Source: Balanoglossus misakiensis
Taxonomy: Eukaryota > Hemichordata
Assembly (NCBI GenBank): GCA_040954595.2
Contig: CM082579.2
Location: forward strand, 13,330,001 to 13,394,000
DNA: 64,000 nt
Direction: 5' to 3'
Position numbers and translations under genes: made by a program. Below the pieces are notes generated by a model. It made no database searches. It saw only the letters and a program-made list of their open reading frames with translations, and was not told the origin of the DNA. This document shows, one piece after another, positions 13,305 through 25,548 of this stretch (positions are counted from its first letter, which is position 1; each line of letters begins with the position of its first letter).

Positions 13305-16300
13305 TTGGCAGAGTCAGCCATCTTGTCTCTAGCCTCTGCCAATTGGCAGAGTCAGCCATCTCATCTCTGCCGATTGGCAGAGTCAGCCATCTTGTCTCTG
13401 GCCTCTGCCAATTGGCAGAGTCAGCCATCTCGTCTCTGGCCTCTGCCGATTGGCAGAGTCAGCCATCTCGTCTCTGGCCTCTGCCGATTGGCAGAGTCAG
13501 CCATCTCGTCTCTGGCCTCTGCCGATTGGCAGAGTCAGCCATCTCGTCTCTGGCCTCTGCCGATTGGCAGAGTCAGCCATCTCGTCTCTGGTCTCAGCCG
13601 ATTGGCAGAGTCAGCCATCTCGTCTCTGGCCTCTGCCGATTGGCAGAGTCAGCCATCTCGTCTCTGGCCTCTGCCGATTGGCAGAGTCAGCCATCTCGTC
13701 TCTGGCCTCTGCCGATTGGCAGAGTCAGCCATCTCGTCTCTGGCCTCTGCCGATTGGCAGAGTCAGCCATCTCGTCTCTGGCCTCTGCCGATTGGCAGAG
13801 TCAGCCATCTCGTCCCTGGCCTCTGCCAATTGGCAGAGTCAGCTATCTTGTCTCTGGCCTCTGCCAATTGGCAGAGTCAGCCATCTCATCTCTGCCAATT
13901 GGCAGAGTCAGCCATCTCGTCTCTGGCCCCTGCCAATTGGCAGAGTCAGCCATCGCCATCTTGTCTCTAGCCTCTGCCAATTGGCAGAGTCAGCCATCTT
14001 GTCTCTGGCCTCTGCCAATTGGCAGAGTCAGCCATCGCCATCTTGTCTCTAGCCGCTGCCAATTGGCAGAGTCAGCCATCTTGTCTCTAGCCTCTGCCAA
14101 TTGGCAGAGTCAGCCATCTTGTCTCTAGCCTCTGCCAATTGGCAGAGTCAGCCATCTCATCTCTGCCGATTGGCAGAGTCAGCCATCTTGTCTCTGGCCT
14201 CTGCCAATTGGCAGAGTCAGCCATCTTGTCTCTAGCCTCTGCCAATTGGCAGAGTCAGCCATCTCATCTCTGCCAATTGGCAGAGTCAGCCATCTCGTCT
14301 CTGGCCTCTGCCGATTGGCAGAGTCAGCCATCTTGTCTCTGGCCTCTGCCGATTGGCAGAGTCAGCCATCTTGTCTCTGGCCTCTGCCAATTGGCAGAGT
14401 CAGCCATCTTGTCTCTGGCCTCTGCCAATTGGCAGAGTCAGCCATCTAATCTCTGCCAATTGGCAGAGTCAGCCATCTCGTCTCTGGCCCCTGCCAATTG
14501 GCAGAGTTAGCCATCGCCATCTTGTCTCTAGCCTCTGCCAATTGGCAGAGTCAGCCATCTCGTCTCTGGCCTCTGCCGATTGGCAGAGTCAGCCATCTTG
14601 TCTCTGGCCTCTGCCAATTGGCAGAGTCAGCCATCTTGTCTCTGGCCTCTGCCAATTGGCAGAGTCAGCCATCTTGTCTCTAGCCTCTGCCAATTGGCAG
14701 AGTCAGCCATCTCATCTCTGCCAATTGGCAGAGTCAGCCATCTCGTCTCAGGCCCCTGCCAATTGGCAGAGTTAGCCATCGCCATCTTGTCTCTAGCCTC
14801 TGCCAATTGGCAGAGTCAGCCATCTCGTCTCTGGCCTCTGCCGATTGGCAGAGTAGCCATCTTGTCTCTAGCCTCTGCCAATTGGCAGAGTCAGCCATCT
14901 CGTCTCTGGCCCCTGCCAATTGGCAGAGTTAGCCATCGCCATCTTGTCTCTAGCCTCTGCCAATTGGCAGAGTCAGCCATCTCGTCTCTGGCCTCTGCCG
15001 ATTGGCAGAGTCAGCCATCTTGTCTCTGGCCTCTGCCAATTGGCAGAGTCAGCCATCTTGTCTCTAGCCTCTGCCAATTGGCAGAGTCAGCCATCTTGTC
15101 TCTGGCCTCTGCCAATTGGCAGAGTCAGCCATCTTGTCCCTGGCCTCTGCCAATTGGCAGAGTCAGCCATCTTGTCTCTAGCCTCTGCCAATTGGCAGAG
15201 TCAGCCATCTCATCTCTGCCAATTGGCAGAGTCAGCCATCTCGTCTCTGGCCCCTGCCAATTGGCAGAGTTAGCCATCGCCATCTTGTCTCTAGCCTCTG
15301 CCAATTGGCAGAGTCAGCCATCTCGTCTCTAGCCTCTGCCAATTGGCAGAGTCAGCCATCTTGTCTCTGGCCTCTACCAATTGACAGAGTCAGCCATCTT
15401 GTCTCTGGCCTCTGCCAATTGGCAGAGTTAGCCATCGCCATCTTGTCTCTAGCCTCTGCCAATTGGCAGAGTCAGCCATCTTGTCTCTAGCCTCTGCCAA
15501 TTGGCAGAGTCAGCCATCTTGTCTCTGGCCTCTACCAATTGACAGAGTCAGCCATCTTGTCTCTGGCCTCTGCCAATTGGCAGAGTCAGCCATCTCATCT
15601 CTGCCGATTGGCAGAGTCAGCCATCTTGTCTCTGGCCTCTGCCAATTGGCAGAGTCAGCCATCTCGTCTCTGGCCTCTGCCGATTGGCAGAGTCAGCCAT
15701 CTCGTCTCTGGCCTCTGCCGATTGGCAGAGTCAGCCATCTCGTCTCTGGCCTCTGCCGATTGGCAGAGTCAGCCATCTCGTCTCTGGCCTCTGCCGATTG
15801 GCAGAGTCAGCCATCTCGTCTCTGGTCTCAGCCGATTGGCAGAGTCAGCCATCTCGTCTCTGGCCTCTGCCGATTGGCAGAGTCAGCCATCTCGTCTCTG
15901 GCCTCTGCCGATTGGCAGAGTCAGCCATCTCGTCTCTGGCCTCTGCCGATTGGCAGAGTCAGCCATCTCGTCTCTGGCCTCTGCCGATTGGCAGAGTCAG
16001 CCATCTCGTCTCTGGCCTCTGCCGATTGGCAGAGTCAGCCATCTCGTCCCTGGCCTCTGCCAATTGGCAGAGTCAGCTATCTTGTCTCTGGCCTCTGCCA
16101 ATTGGCAGAGTCAGCCATCTCATCTCTGCCAATTGGCAGAGTCAGCCATCTCGTCTCTGGCCCCTGCCAATTGGCAGAGTCAGCCATCGCCATCTTGTCT
16201 CTAGCCTCTGCCAATTGGCAGAGTCAGCCATCTTGTCTCTGGCCTCTGCCAATTGGCAGAGTCAGCCATCGCCATCTTGTCTCTAGCCGCTGCCAATTGG

Positions 16301-17772
16301 CAGAGTCAGCCATCTTGTCTCTAGCCTCTGCCAATTGGCAGAGTCAGCCATCTTGTCTCTAGCCTCTGCCAATTGGCAGAGTCAGCCATCTCATCTCTGC
16401 CGATTGGCAGAGTCAGCCATCTTGTCTCTGGCCTCTGCCAATTGGCAGAGTCAGCCATCTTGTCTCTAGCCTCTGCCAATTGGCAGAGTCAGCCATCTCA
16501 TCTCTGCCAATTGGCAGAGTCAGCCATCTCGTCTCTGGCCTCTGCCGATTGGCAGAGTCAGCCATCTTGTCTCTGGCCTCTGCCGATTGGCAGAGTCAGC
16601 CATCTTGTCTCTGGCCTCTGCCAATTGGCAGAGTCAGCCATCTTGTCTCTGGCCTCTGCCAATTGGCAGAGTCAGCCATCTAATCTCTGCCAATTGGCAG
16701 AGTCAGCCATCTCGTCTCTGGCCCCTGCCAATTGGCAGAGTTAGCCATCGCCATCTTGTCTCTAGCCTCTGCCAATTGGCAGAGTCAGCCATCTCGTCTC
16801 TGGCCTCTGCCGATTGGCAGAGTCAGCCATCTTGTCTCTGGCCTCTGCCAATTGGCAGAGTCAGCCATCTTGTCTCTGGCCTCTGCCAATTGGCAGAGTC
16901 AGCCATCTTGTCTCTAGCCTCTGCCAATTGGCAGAGTCAGCCATCTCATCTCTGCCAATTGGCAGAGTCAGCCATCTCGTCTCAGGCCCCTGCCAATTGG
17001 CAGAGTTAGCCATCGCCATCTTGTCTCTAGCCTCTGCCAATTGGCAGAGTCAGCCATCTCGTCTCTGGCCTCTGCCGATTGGCAGAGTAGCCATCTTGTC
17101 TCTAGCCTCTGCCAATTGGCAGAGTCAGCCATCTCGTCTCTGGCCCCTGCCAATTGGCAGAGTTAGCCATCGCCATCTTGTCTCTAGCCTCTGCCAATTG
17201 GCAGAGTAAGCCATCTCGTCTCTGGCCTCTGCCGATTGGCAGAGTCAGCCATCTTGTCTCTGGCCTCTGCCAATTGGCAGAGTCAGCCATCTTGTCTCTA
17301 GCCTCTGCCAATTGGCAGAGTCAGCCATCTTGTCTCTGGCCTCTGCCAATTGGCAGAGTCAGCCATCTTGTCCCTGGCCTCTGCCAATTGGCAGAGTCAG
17401 CCATCTTGTCTCTAGCCTCTGCCAATTGGCAGAGTCAGCCATCTCATCTCTGCCAATTGGCAGAGTCAGCCATCTCGTCTCTGGCCCCTGCCAATTGGCA
17501 GAGTTAGCCATCGCCATCTTGTCTCTAGCCTCTGCCAATTGGCAGAGTCAGCCATCTCGTCTCTAGCCTCTGCCAATTGGCAGAGTCAGCCATCTTGTCT
17601 CTGGCCTCTACCAATTGACAGAGTCAGCCATCTTGTCTCTGGCCTCTGCCAATTGGCAGAGTTAGCCATCGCCATCTTGTCTCTAGCCTCTGCCAATTGG
17701 CAGAGTCAGCCATCTTGTCTCTAGCCTCTGCCAATTGGCAGAGTCAGCCATCTTGTCTCTGGCCTCTACCAA
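13305..17772. repeat. 2,234-bp tandem duplication inside the satellite
   Basis: Diagnostic variants recur exactly 2,234 bp apart across 13,305-15,538 and 15,539-17,772. Examples are the GCCGATTGG run with the GGTCTCAGCC variant, the CTCTAGCCGCTGCC variant and the CTCAGGCCCC variant. The second copy begins with a TTGACAG variant where the first has TTGGCAG. Outer limits are approximate because the substrate is itself repetitive. Confidence 0.8.
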
Positions 17773-20700
17773 TTGACAGAGTCAGCCATCTTGTCTCTGG
17801 CCTCTGCCAATTGGCAGAGTCAGCCATCTTGTCTCTAGCCTCTGCCAAATGGCAGAGTCAGCCATCTCATCTCTGCCTATTGGCAGAGTCAGCCATCTCG
17901 TCTCTGGCCTCTGCCGATTGGAAGAGTCAGCCATCTCGTCTCTGGCCTCTGCCGATTGGCAGAGTCAGCCATCTCGTCTCTGGCCTCTGCCGATTGGCAG
18001 AGTCAGCCATCTCGTCTCTGGCCTCTGCCGATTGGCAGAGTCAGCCATCTCGTCTCTGGCCTCTGCCGATTGGCAGAGTCAGCCATCTCGTCTCTGGCCT
18101 CTGCCGATTGGCAGAGTCAGCCATCTCGTCTCTGGCCTCTGCCGATTGGCAGAGTCAGCCATCTCGTCTCTGGCCTCTGCCGATTGGCAGAGTCAGCCAT
18201 CTCGTCTCTGGCCTCTGCCGATTGGCAGAGTCAGCCATCTCGTCTTTGGCCTCTGCCGATTGGCAGAGTCAGCCATCTCGTCTCTGGTCTCTGCCGATTG
18301 GCAGAGTCAGCCATCTCGTCTCTGGCCTCTGCCGATTGGCAGAGTCAGCCATCTCGTCTCTGGCCTCTGCCGATTGGCAGAGTCAGCCATCTCGTCTCTG
18401 GCCTCTGCCGATTGGCAGAGTCAGCCATCTCGTCTCTGGCCTCTGCCGATTGGCAGAGTCAGCCATCTCGTCTCTGGCCTCTGCCAATTGGCAGAGTCAG
18501 CCATCTTGTCTCTGGCCTCTGCCAATAGGCAGAGTCAGCCATCTCATCTCTGCCAATTGGCAGAGTCAGCCATCTCGTCTCTGGCCCCTGCCAATTGGAA
18601 GAGTCAGCCATCGCCATCTTGTCTCTAGCCTCTGCCAATTGGCAGAGTCAGCCATCTTGTCTCTGGCCTCTGCCAATTGGCAGAGTCAGCCATCGCCATC
18701 TCGTCTCTGGCCCCTGCCAATTGGCAGAGTCAGCCATCTTGTCTCTGGCCTCTGCCAATTGGCAGAGTCAGCCTTCTTGTCTCTAGCCTCTGCCAATTGG
18801 CAGAGTCAGCCATCTCATCTCTGCCAATTGGCAGAGTCAGCCATCTCGTCTCTGGCCCCTGCCAATTGGCAGAGTTAGCCATCGCCATCTTGTCTCTAGC
18901 CTCTGCCAATTGGCAGAGTCAGCCATCTCGTCTCTGGCCTCTGCTGATTGGCAGAGTAGCCATCTTGTCTCTAGCCTCTGCCAATTGGCAGAGTCAGCCA
19001 TCTTGTCTCTAGCCTCTGCCAATTGGCAGAGTCAGCCATCTTGTCTCTGGCCTCTACCAATTGGCAGAGTCAGCCATCTTGTCTCTGGCCTCTGCCAATT
19101 GGCAGAGTCAGCCATCTTGTCTCTAGCCTCTGCCAATTGGCAGAGTCAGCCATCTCATCTCTGCCAATTGGCAGAGTCAGCCATCTCGTCTCTGGCCTCT
19201 GCCGATTGGCAGAGTCAGCCATCTCGTCTCTGGCCTCTGCCGATTGGCAGAGTCAGCCATCTCGTCTCTGGCCTCTGCCGATTGGCAGAGTCAGCCATCT
19301 TGTCTCTAGCCTCTGCCAATTGGCAGAGTCAGCCATCTTGTCTCTGGCCTCTGCCAATTGGCAGAGTCAGCCATCTTGTCTCTGGCCTCTGCCAATTGGC
19401 AGAGTCAGCCATCTTGTCTCTAGCCTCTGCCAATTGGCAGAGTCAGCCATCTCATCTCTGCCAATTGGCAGAGTCAGCCATCTTGTCTCTAGCCTCTGCC
19501 AATTGGCAGAGTCAGCCATCTTGTCTCTGGCCTCTGCCAATTGGCAGAGTCAGCCATCTTGTCTCTGGCCTCTGCCAATTGGCAGAGTCAGCCATCTTGT
19601 CTCTAGCCTCTGCCAATTGGCAGAGTCAGCCATCTCATCTCTGCCAATTGGCAGAGTCAGCCATCTCGTCTCTGGCCCCTGCCAATTGGCAGAGTCAGCC
19701 ATCGCCATCTTGTCTCAAGCCTCTGCCAATTGGCAGAGTCAGCCATCTTGTCTCTGGCCTCTGCCAATTGGCAGAGTCAGCCATCGCCATCTTGTCTCAA
19801 GCCTCTGCCAATTGGCAGAGTCAGCCATCTCGTCTCTGGCCCCTGCCAATTGGCAGAGTCAGCCATCGCCATCTTGTCTCAAGCCTCTGCCAATTGGCAG
19901 AGTCAGCCATCTTGTCTCTGGCCTCTGCCAATTGGCAGAGTCAGCCATCGCCATCTTGTCTCAAGCCTCTGCCAATTGGCAGAGTCAGCCATCTTGTCTC
20001 TGGCCTCTGCCAATTGGCAGAGTCAGCCATCTTGTCTCTAGCCTCTGCCAATTGGCAGAGTCAGCCATCTCATCTCTGCCGATTGGCAGAGTCAGCCATC
20101 TTGTCTCTGGCCTCTGCCAATTGGCAGAGTCAGCCATCTTGTCTCTGGCCTCTGCCAATTGGCAGAGTCAGCCATCTCATCTCTGCCAATTGGCAGAGTC
20201 AGCCATCTCGTCTCTGGCCCCTGCCAATTGGCAGAGTTAGCCATCGCCATCTTGTCCCTAGCCTCTGCCAATTGGCAGAGTCAGCCATCTCGTCTCTGGC
20301 CTCTGCCGATTGGCAGAGTCAGCCATCTTGTCTCTGGCCTCTGCCAATTGGCAGAGTCATCCATCTTGTCTCTAGCCTCTGCCAATTGGCAGAGTCAGCC
20401 ATCTCGTCTCTGGCCTCTGCCGATTGGTAGAGTCAGCCATCTTGTCTCTGGCCTCTGCCAATTGGCAGAGTTAGCCATCGCCATCTTGTCTCTAGCCTCT
20501 GCCAATTGGCAGAGTCAGCCATCTTGTCTCTAGCCTCTGCCAATTGGCAGAGTCAGCCATCTTGTCTCTGGCCTCTACCAATTGACAGAGTCAGCCATCT
20601 TGTCTCTGGCCTCTGCCAATTGGCAGAGTCAGCCATCTCATCTCTGCCGATTGGCAGAGTCAGCCATCTTGTCTCTGGCCTCTGCCAATTGGCAGAGTCA

Positions 20701-23700
20701 GCCATCTCGTCTCTGGCCTCTGCCGATTGGCAGAGTCAGCCATCTCGTCTCTGGCCTCTGCCGATTGGCAGAGTCAGCCATCTCGTCTCTGGCCTCTGCC
20801 GATTGGCAGAGTCAGCCATCTCGTCTCTGGCCTCTGCCGATTGGCAGAGTCAGCCATCTCGTCTCTGGTCTCAGCCGATTGGCAGAGTCAGCCATCTCGT
20901 CTCTGGCCTCTGCCGATTGGCAGAGTCAGCCATCTCGTCTCTGGCCTCTGCCGATTGGCAGAGTCAGCCATCTCGTCTCTGGCCTCTGCCGATTGGCAGA
21001 GTCAGCCATCTCGTCTCTGGCCTCTGCCGATTGGCAGAGTCAGCCATCTCGTCTCTGGCCTCTGCCGATTGGCAGAGTCAGCCATCTCGTCCCTGGCCTC
21101 TGCCAATTGGCAGAGTCAGCTATCTTGTCTCTGGCCTCTGCCAATTGGCAGAGTCAGCCATCTCATCTCTGCCAATTGGCAGAGTCAGCCATCTCGTCTC
21201 TGGCCCCTGCCAATTGGCAGAGTCAGCCATCGCCATCTTGTCTCTAGCCTCTGCCAATTGGCAGAGTCAGCCATCTTGTCTCTGGCCTCTGCCAATTGGC
21301 AGAGTCAGCCATCGCCATCTTGTCTCTAGCCGCTGCCAATTGGCAGAGTCAGCCATCTTGTCTCTAGCCTCTGCCAATTGGCAGAGTCAGCCATCTTGTC
21401 TCTAGCCTCTGCCAATTGGCAGAGTCAGCCATCTCATCTCTGCCGATTGGCAGAGTCAGCCATCTTGTCTCTGGCCTCTGCCAATTGGCAGAGTCAGCCA
21501 TCTTGTCTCTAGCCTCTGCCAATTGGCAGAGTCAGCCATCTCATCTCTGCCAATTGGCAGAGTCAGCCATCTCGTCTCTGGCCTCTGCCGATTGGCAGAG
21601 TCAGCCATCTTGTCTCTGGCCTCTGCCGATTGGCAGAGTCAGCCATCTTGTCTCTGGCCTCTGCCAATTGGCAGAGTCAGCCATCTTGTCTCTGGCCTCT
21701 GCCAATTGGCAGAGTCAGCCATCTAATCTCTGCCAATTGGCAGAGTCAGCCATCTCGTCTCTGGCCCCTGCCAATTGGCAGAGTTAGCCATCGCCATCTT
21801 GTCTCTAGCCTCTGCCAATTGGCAGAGTCAGCCATCTCGTCTCTGGCCTCTGCCGATTGGCAGAGTCAGCCATCTTGTCTCTGGCCTCTGCCAATTGGCA
21901 GAGTCAGCCATCTTGTCTCTGGCCTCTGCCAATTGGCAGAGTCAGCCATCTTGTCTCTAGCCTCTGCCAATTGGCAGAGTCAGCCATCTCATCTCTGCCA
22001 ATTGGCAGAGTCAGCCATCTCGTCTCAGGCCCCTGCCAATTGGCAGAGTTAGCCATCGCCATCTTGTCTCTAGCCTCTGCCAATTGGCAGAGTCAGCCAT
22101 CTCGTCTCTGGCCTCTGCCGATTGGCAGAGTAGCCATCTTGTCTCTAGCCTCTGCCAATTGGCAGAGTCAGCCATCTCGTCTCTGGCCCCTGCCAATTGG
22201 CAGAGTTAGCCATCGCCATCTTGTCTCTAGCCTCTGCCAATTGGCAGAGTAAGCCATCTCGTCTCTGGCCTCTGCCGATTGGCAGAGTCAGCCATCTTGT
22301 CTCTGGCCTCTGCCAATTGGCAGAGTCAGCCATCTTGTCTCTAGCCTCTGCCAATTGGCAGAGTCAGCCATCTTGTCTCTGGCCTCTGCCAATTGGCAGA
22401 GTCAGCCATCTTGTCCCTGGCCTCTGCCAATTGGCAGAGTCAGCCATCTTGTCTCTAGCCTCTGCCAATTGGCAGAGTCAGCCATCTCATCTCTGCCAAT
22501 TGGCAGAGTCAGCCATCTCGTCTCTGGCCCCTGCCAATTGGCAGAGTTAGCCATCGCCATCTTGTCTCTAGCCTCTGCCAATTGGCAGAGTCAGCCATCT
22601 CGTCTCTAGCCTCTGCCAATTGGCAGAGTCAGCCATCTTGTCTCTGGCCTCTACCAATTGACAGAGTCAGCCATCTTGTCTCTGGCCTCTGCCAATTGGC
22701 AGAGTTAGCCATCGCCATCTTGTCTCTAGCCTCTGCCAATTGGCAGAGTCAGCCATCTTGTCTCTAGCCTCTGCCAATTGGCAGAGTCAGCCATCTTGTC
22801 TCTGGCCTCTACCAATTGACAGAGTCAGCCATCTTGTCTCTGGCCTCTGCCAATTGGCAGAGTCAGCCATCTTGTCTCTAGCCTCTGCCAAATGGCAGAG
22901 TCAGCCATCTCATCTCTGCCTATTGGCAGAGTCAGCCATCTCGTCTCTGGCCTCTGCCGATTGGAAGAGTCAGCCATCTCGTCTCTGGCCTCTGCCGATT
23001 GGCAGAGTCAGCCATCTCGTCTCTGGCCTCTGCCGATTGGCAGAGTCAGCCATCTCGTCTCTGGCCTCTGCCGATTGGCAGAGTCAGCCATCTCGTCTCT
23101 GGCCTCTGCCGATTGGCAGAGTCAGCCATCTCGTCTCTGGCCTCTGCCGATTGGCAGAGTCAGCCATCTCGTCTCTGGCCTCTGCCGATTGGCAGAGTCA
23201 GCCATCTCGTCTCTGGCCTCTGCCGATTGGCAGAGTCAGCCATCTCGTCTCTGGCCTCTGCCGATTGGCAGAGTCAGCCATCTCGTCTTTGGCCTCTGCC
23301 GATTGGCAGAGTCAGCCATCTCGTCTCTGGTCTCTGCCGATTGGCAGAGTCAGCCATCTCGTCTCTGGCCTCTGCCGATTGGCAGAGTCAGCCATCTCGT
23401 CTCTGGCCTCTGCCGATTGGCAGAGTCAGCCATCTCGTCTCTGGCCTCTGCCGATTGGCAGAGTCAGCCATCTCGTCTCTGGCCTCTGCCGATTGGCAGA
23501 GTCAGCCATCTCGTCTCTGGCCTCTGCCAATTGGCAGAGTCAGCCATCTTGTCTCTGGCCTCTGCCAATAGGCAGAGTCAGCCATCTCATCTCTGCCAAT
23601 TGGCAGAGTCAGCCATCTCGTCTCTGGCCCCTGCCAATTGGAAGAGTCAGCCATCGCCATCTTGTCTCTAGCCTCTGCCAATTGGCAGAGTCAGCCATCT

Positions 23701-25548
23701 TGTCTCTGGCCTCTGCCAATTGGCAGAGTCAGCCATCGCCATCTCGTCTCTGGCCCCTGCCAATTGGCAGAGTCAGCCATCTTGTCTCTGGCCTCTGCCA
23801 ATTGGCAGAGTCAGCCTTCTTGTCTCTAGCCTCTGCCAATTGGCAGAGTCAGCCATCTCATCTCTGCCAATTGGCAGAGTCAGCCATCTCGTCTCTGGCC
23901 CCTGCCAATTGGCAGAGTTAGCCATCGCCATCTTGTCTCTAGCCTCTGCCAATTGGCAGAGTCAGCCATCTCGTCTCTGGCCTCTGCTGATTGGCAGAGT
24001 AGCCATCTTGTCTCTAGCCTCTGCCAATTGGCAGAGTCAGCCATCTTGTCTCTAGCCTCTGCCAATTGGCAGAGTCAGCCATCTTGTCTCTGGCCTCTAC
24101 CAATTGGCAGAGTCAGCCATCTTGTCTCTGGCCTCTGCCAATTGGCAGAGTCAGCCATCTTGTCTCTAGCCTCTGCCAATTGGCAGAGTCAGCCATCTCA
24201 TCTCTGCCAATTGGCAGAGTCAGCCATCTCGTCTCTGGCCTCTGCCGATTGGCAGAGTCAGCCATCTCGTCTCTGGCCTCTGCCGATTGGCAGAGTCAGC
24301 CATCTCGTCTCTGGCCTCTGCCGATTGGCAGAGTCAGCCATCTTGTCTCTAGCCTCTGCCAATTGGCAGAGTCAGCCATCTTGTCTCTGGCCTCTGCCAA
24401 TTGGCAGAGTCAGCCATCTTGTCTCTGGCCTCTGCCAATTGGCAGAGTCAGCCATCTTGTCTCTAGCCTCTGCCAATTGGCAGAGTCAGCCATCTCATCT
24501 CTGCCAATTGGCAGAGTCAGCCATCTTGTCTCTAGCCTCTGCCAATTGGCAGAGTCAGCCATCTTGTCTCTGGCCTCTGCCAATTGGCAGAGTCAGCCAT
24601 CTTGTCTCTGGCCTCTGCCAATTGGCAGAGTCAGCCATCTTGTCTCTAGCCTCTGCCAATTGGCAGAGTCAGCCATCTCATCTCTGCCAATTGGCAGAGT
24701 CAGCCATCTCGTCTCTGGCCCCTGCCAATTGGCAGAGTCAGCCATCGCCATCTTGTCTCAAGCCTCTGCCAATTGGCAGAGTCAGCCATCTTGTCTCTGG
24801 CCTCTGCCAATTGGCAGAGTCAGCCATCGCCATCTTGTCTCAAGCCTCTGCCAATTGGCAGAGTCAGCCATCTCGTCTCTGGCCCCTGCCAATTGGCAGA
24901 GTCAGCCATCGCCATCTTGTCTCAAGCCTCTGCCAATTGGCAGAGTCAGCCATCTTGTCTCTGGCCTCTGCCAATTGGCAGAGTCAGCCATCGCCATCTT
25001 GTCTCAAGCCTCTGCCAATTGGCAGAGTCAGCCATCTTGTCTCTGGCCTCTGCCAATTGGCAGAGTCAGCCATCTTGTCTCTAGCCTCTGCCAATTGGCA
25101 GAGTCAGCCATCTCATCTCTGCCGATTGGCAGAGTCAGCCATCTTGTCTCTGGCCTCTGCCAATTGGCAGAGTCAGCCATCTTGTCTCTGGCCTCTGCCA
25201 ATTGGCAGAGTCAGCCATCTCATCTCTGCCAATTGGCAGAGTCAGCCATCTCGTCTCTGGCCCCTGCCAATTGGCAGAGTTAGCCATCGCCATCTTGTCC
25301 CTAGCCTCTGCCAATTGGCAGAGTCAGCCATCTCGTCTCTGGCCTCTGCCGATTGGCAGAGTCAGCCATCTTGTCTCTGGCCTCTGCCAATTGGCAGAGT
25401 CATCCATCTTGTCTCTAGCCTCTGCCAATTGGCAGAGTCAGCCATCTCGTCTCTGGCCTCTGCCGATTGGTAGAGTCAGCCATCTTGTCTCTGGCCTCTG
25501 CCAATTGGCAGAGACAGCCATCTTGTCTCTGGCCTCTGCCAATTGGCA
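15463..25548. repeat. 5,043-bp tandem duplication inside the satellite
   Basis: The blocks 15,463-20,505 and 20,506-25,548 carry the same ordered set of rare monomer variants at a constant 5,043-bp offset. These include CCAATAGGCAG, CCTATTGG, CGTCTTTGG, TTGGAAGAG and AGCCTTCTTG. The left part of this block is itself a copy of 13.3-15.3 kb (offset 2,234), and its right part is a copy of 7.7-10.6 kb (offset 9,808), so the unit is a composite duplicated as a whole. Confidence 0.8.
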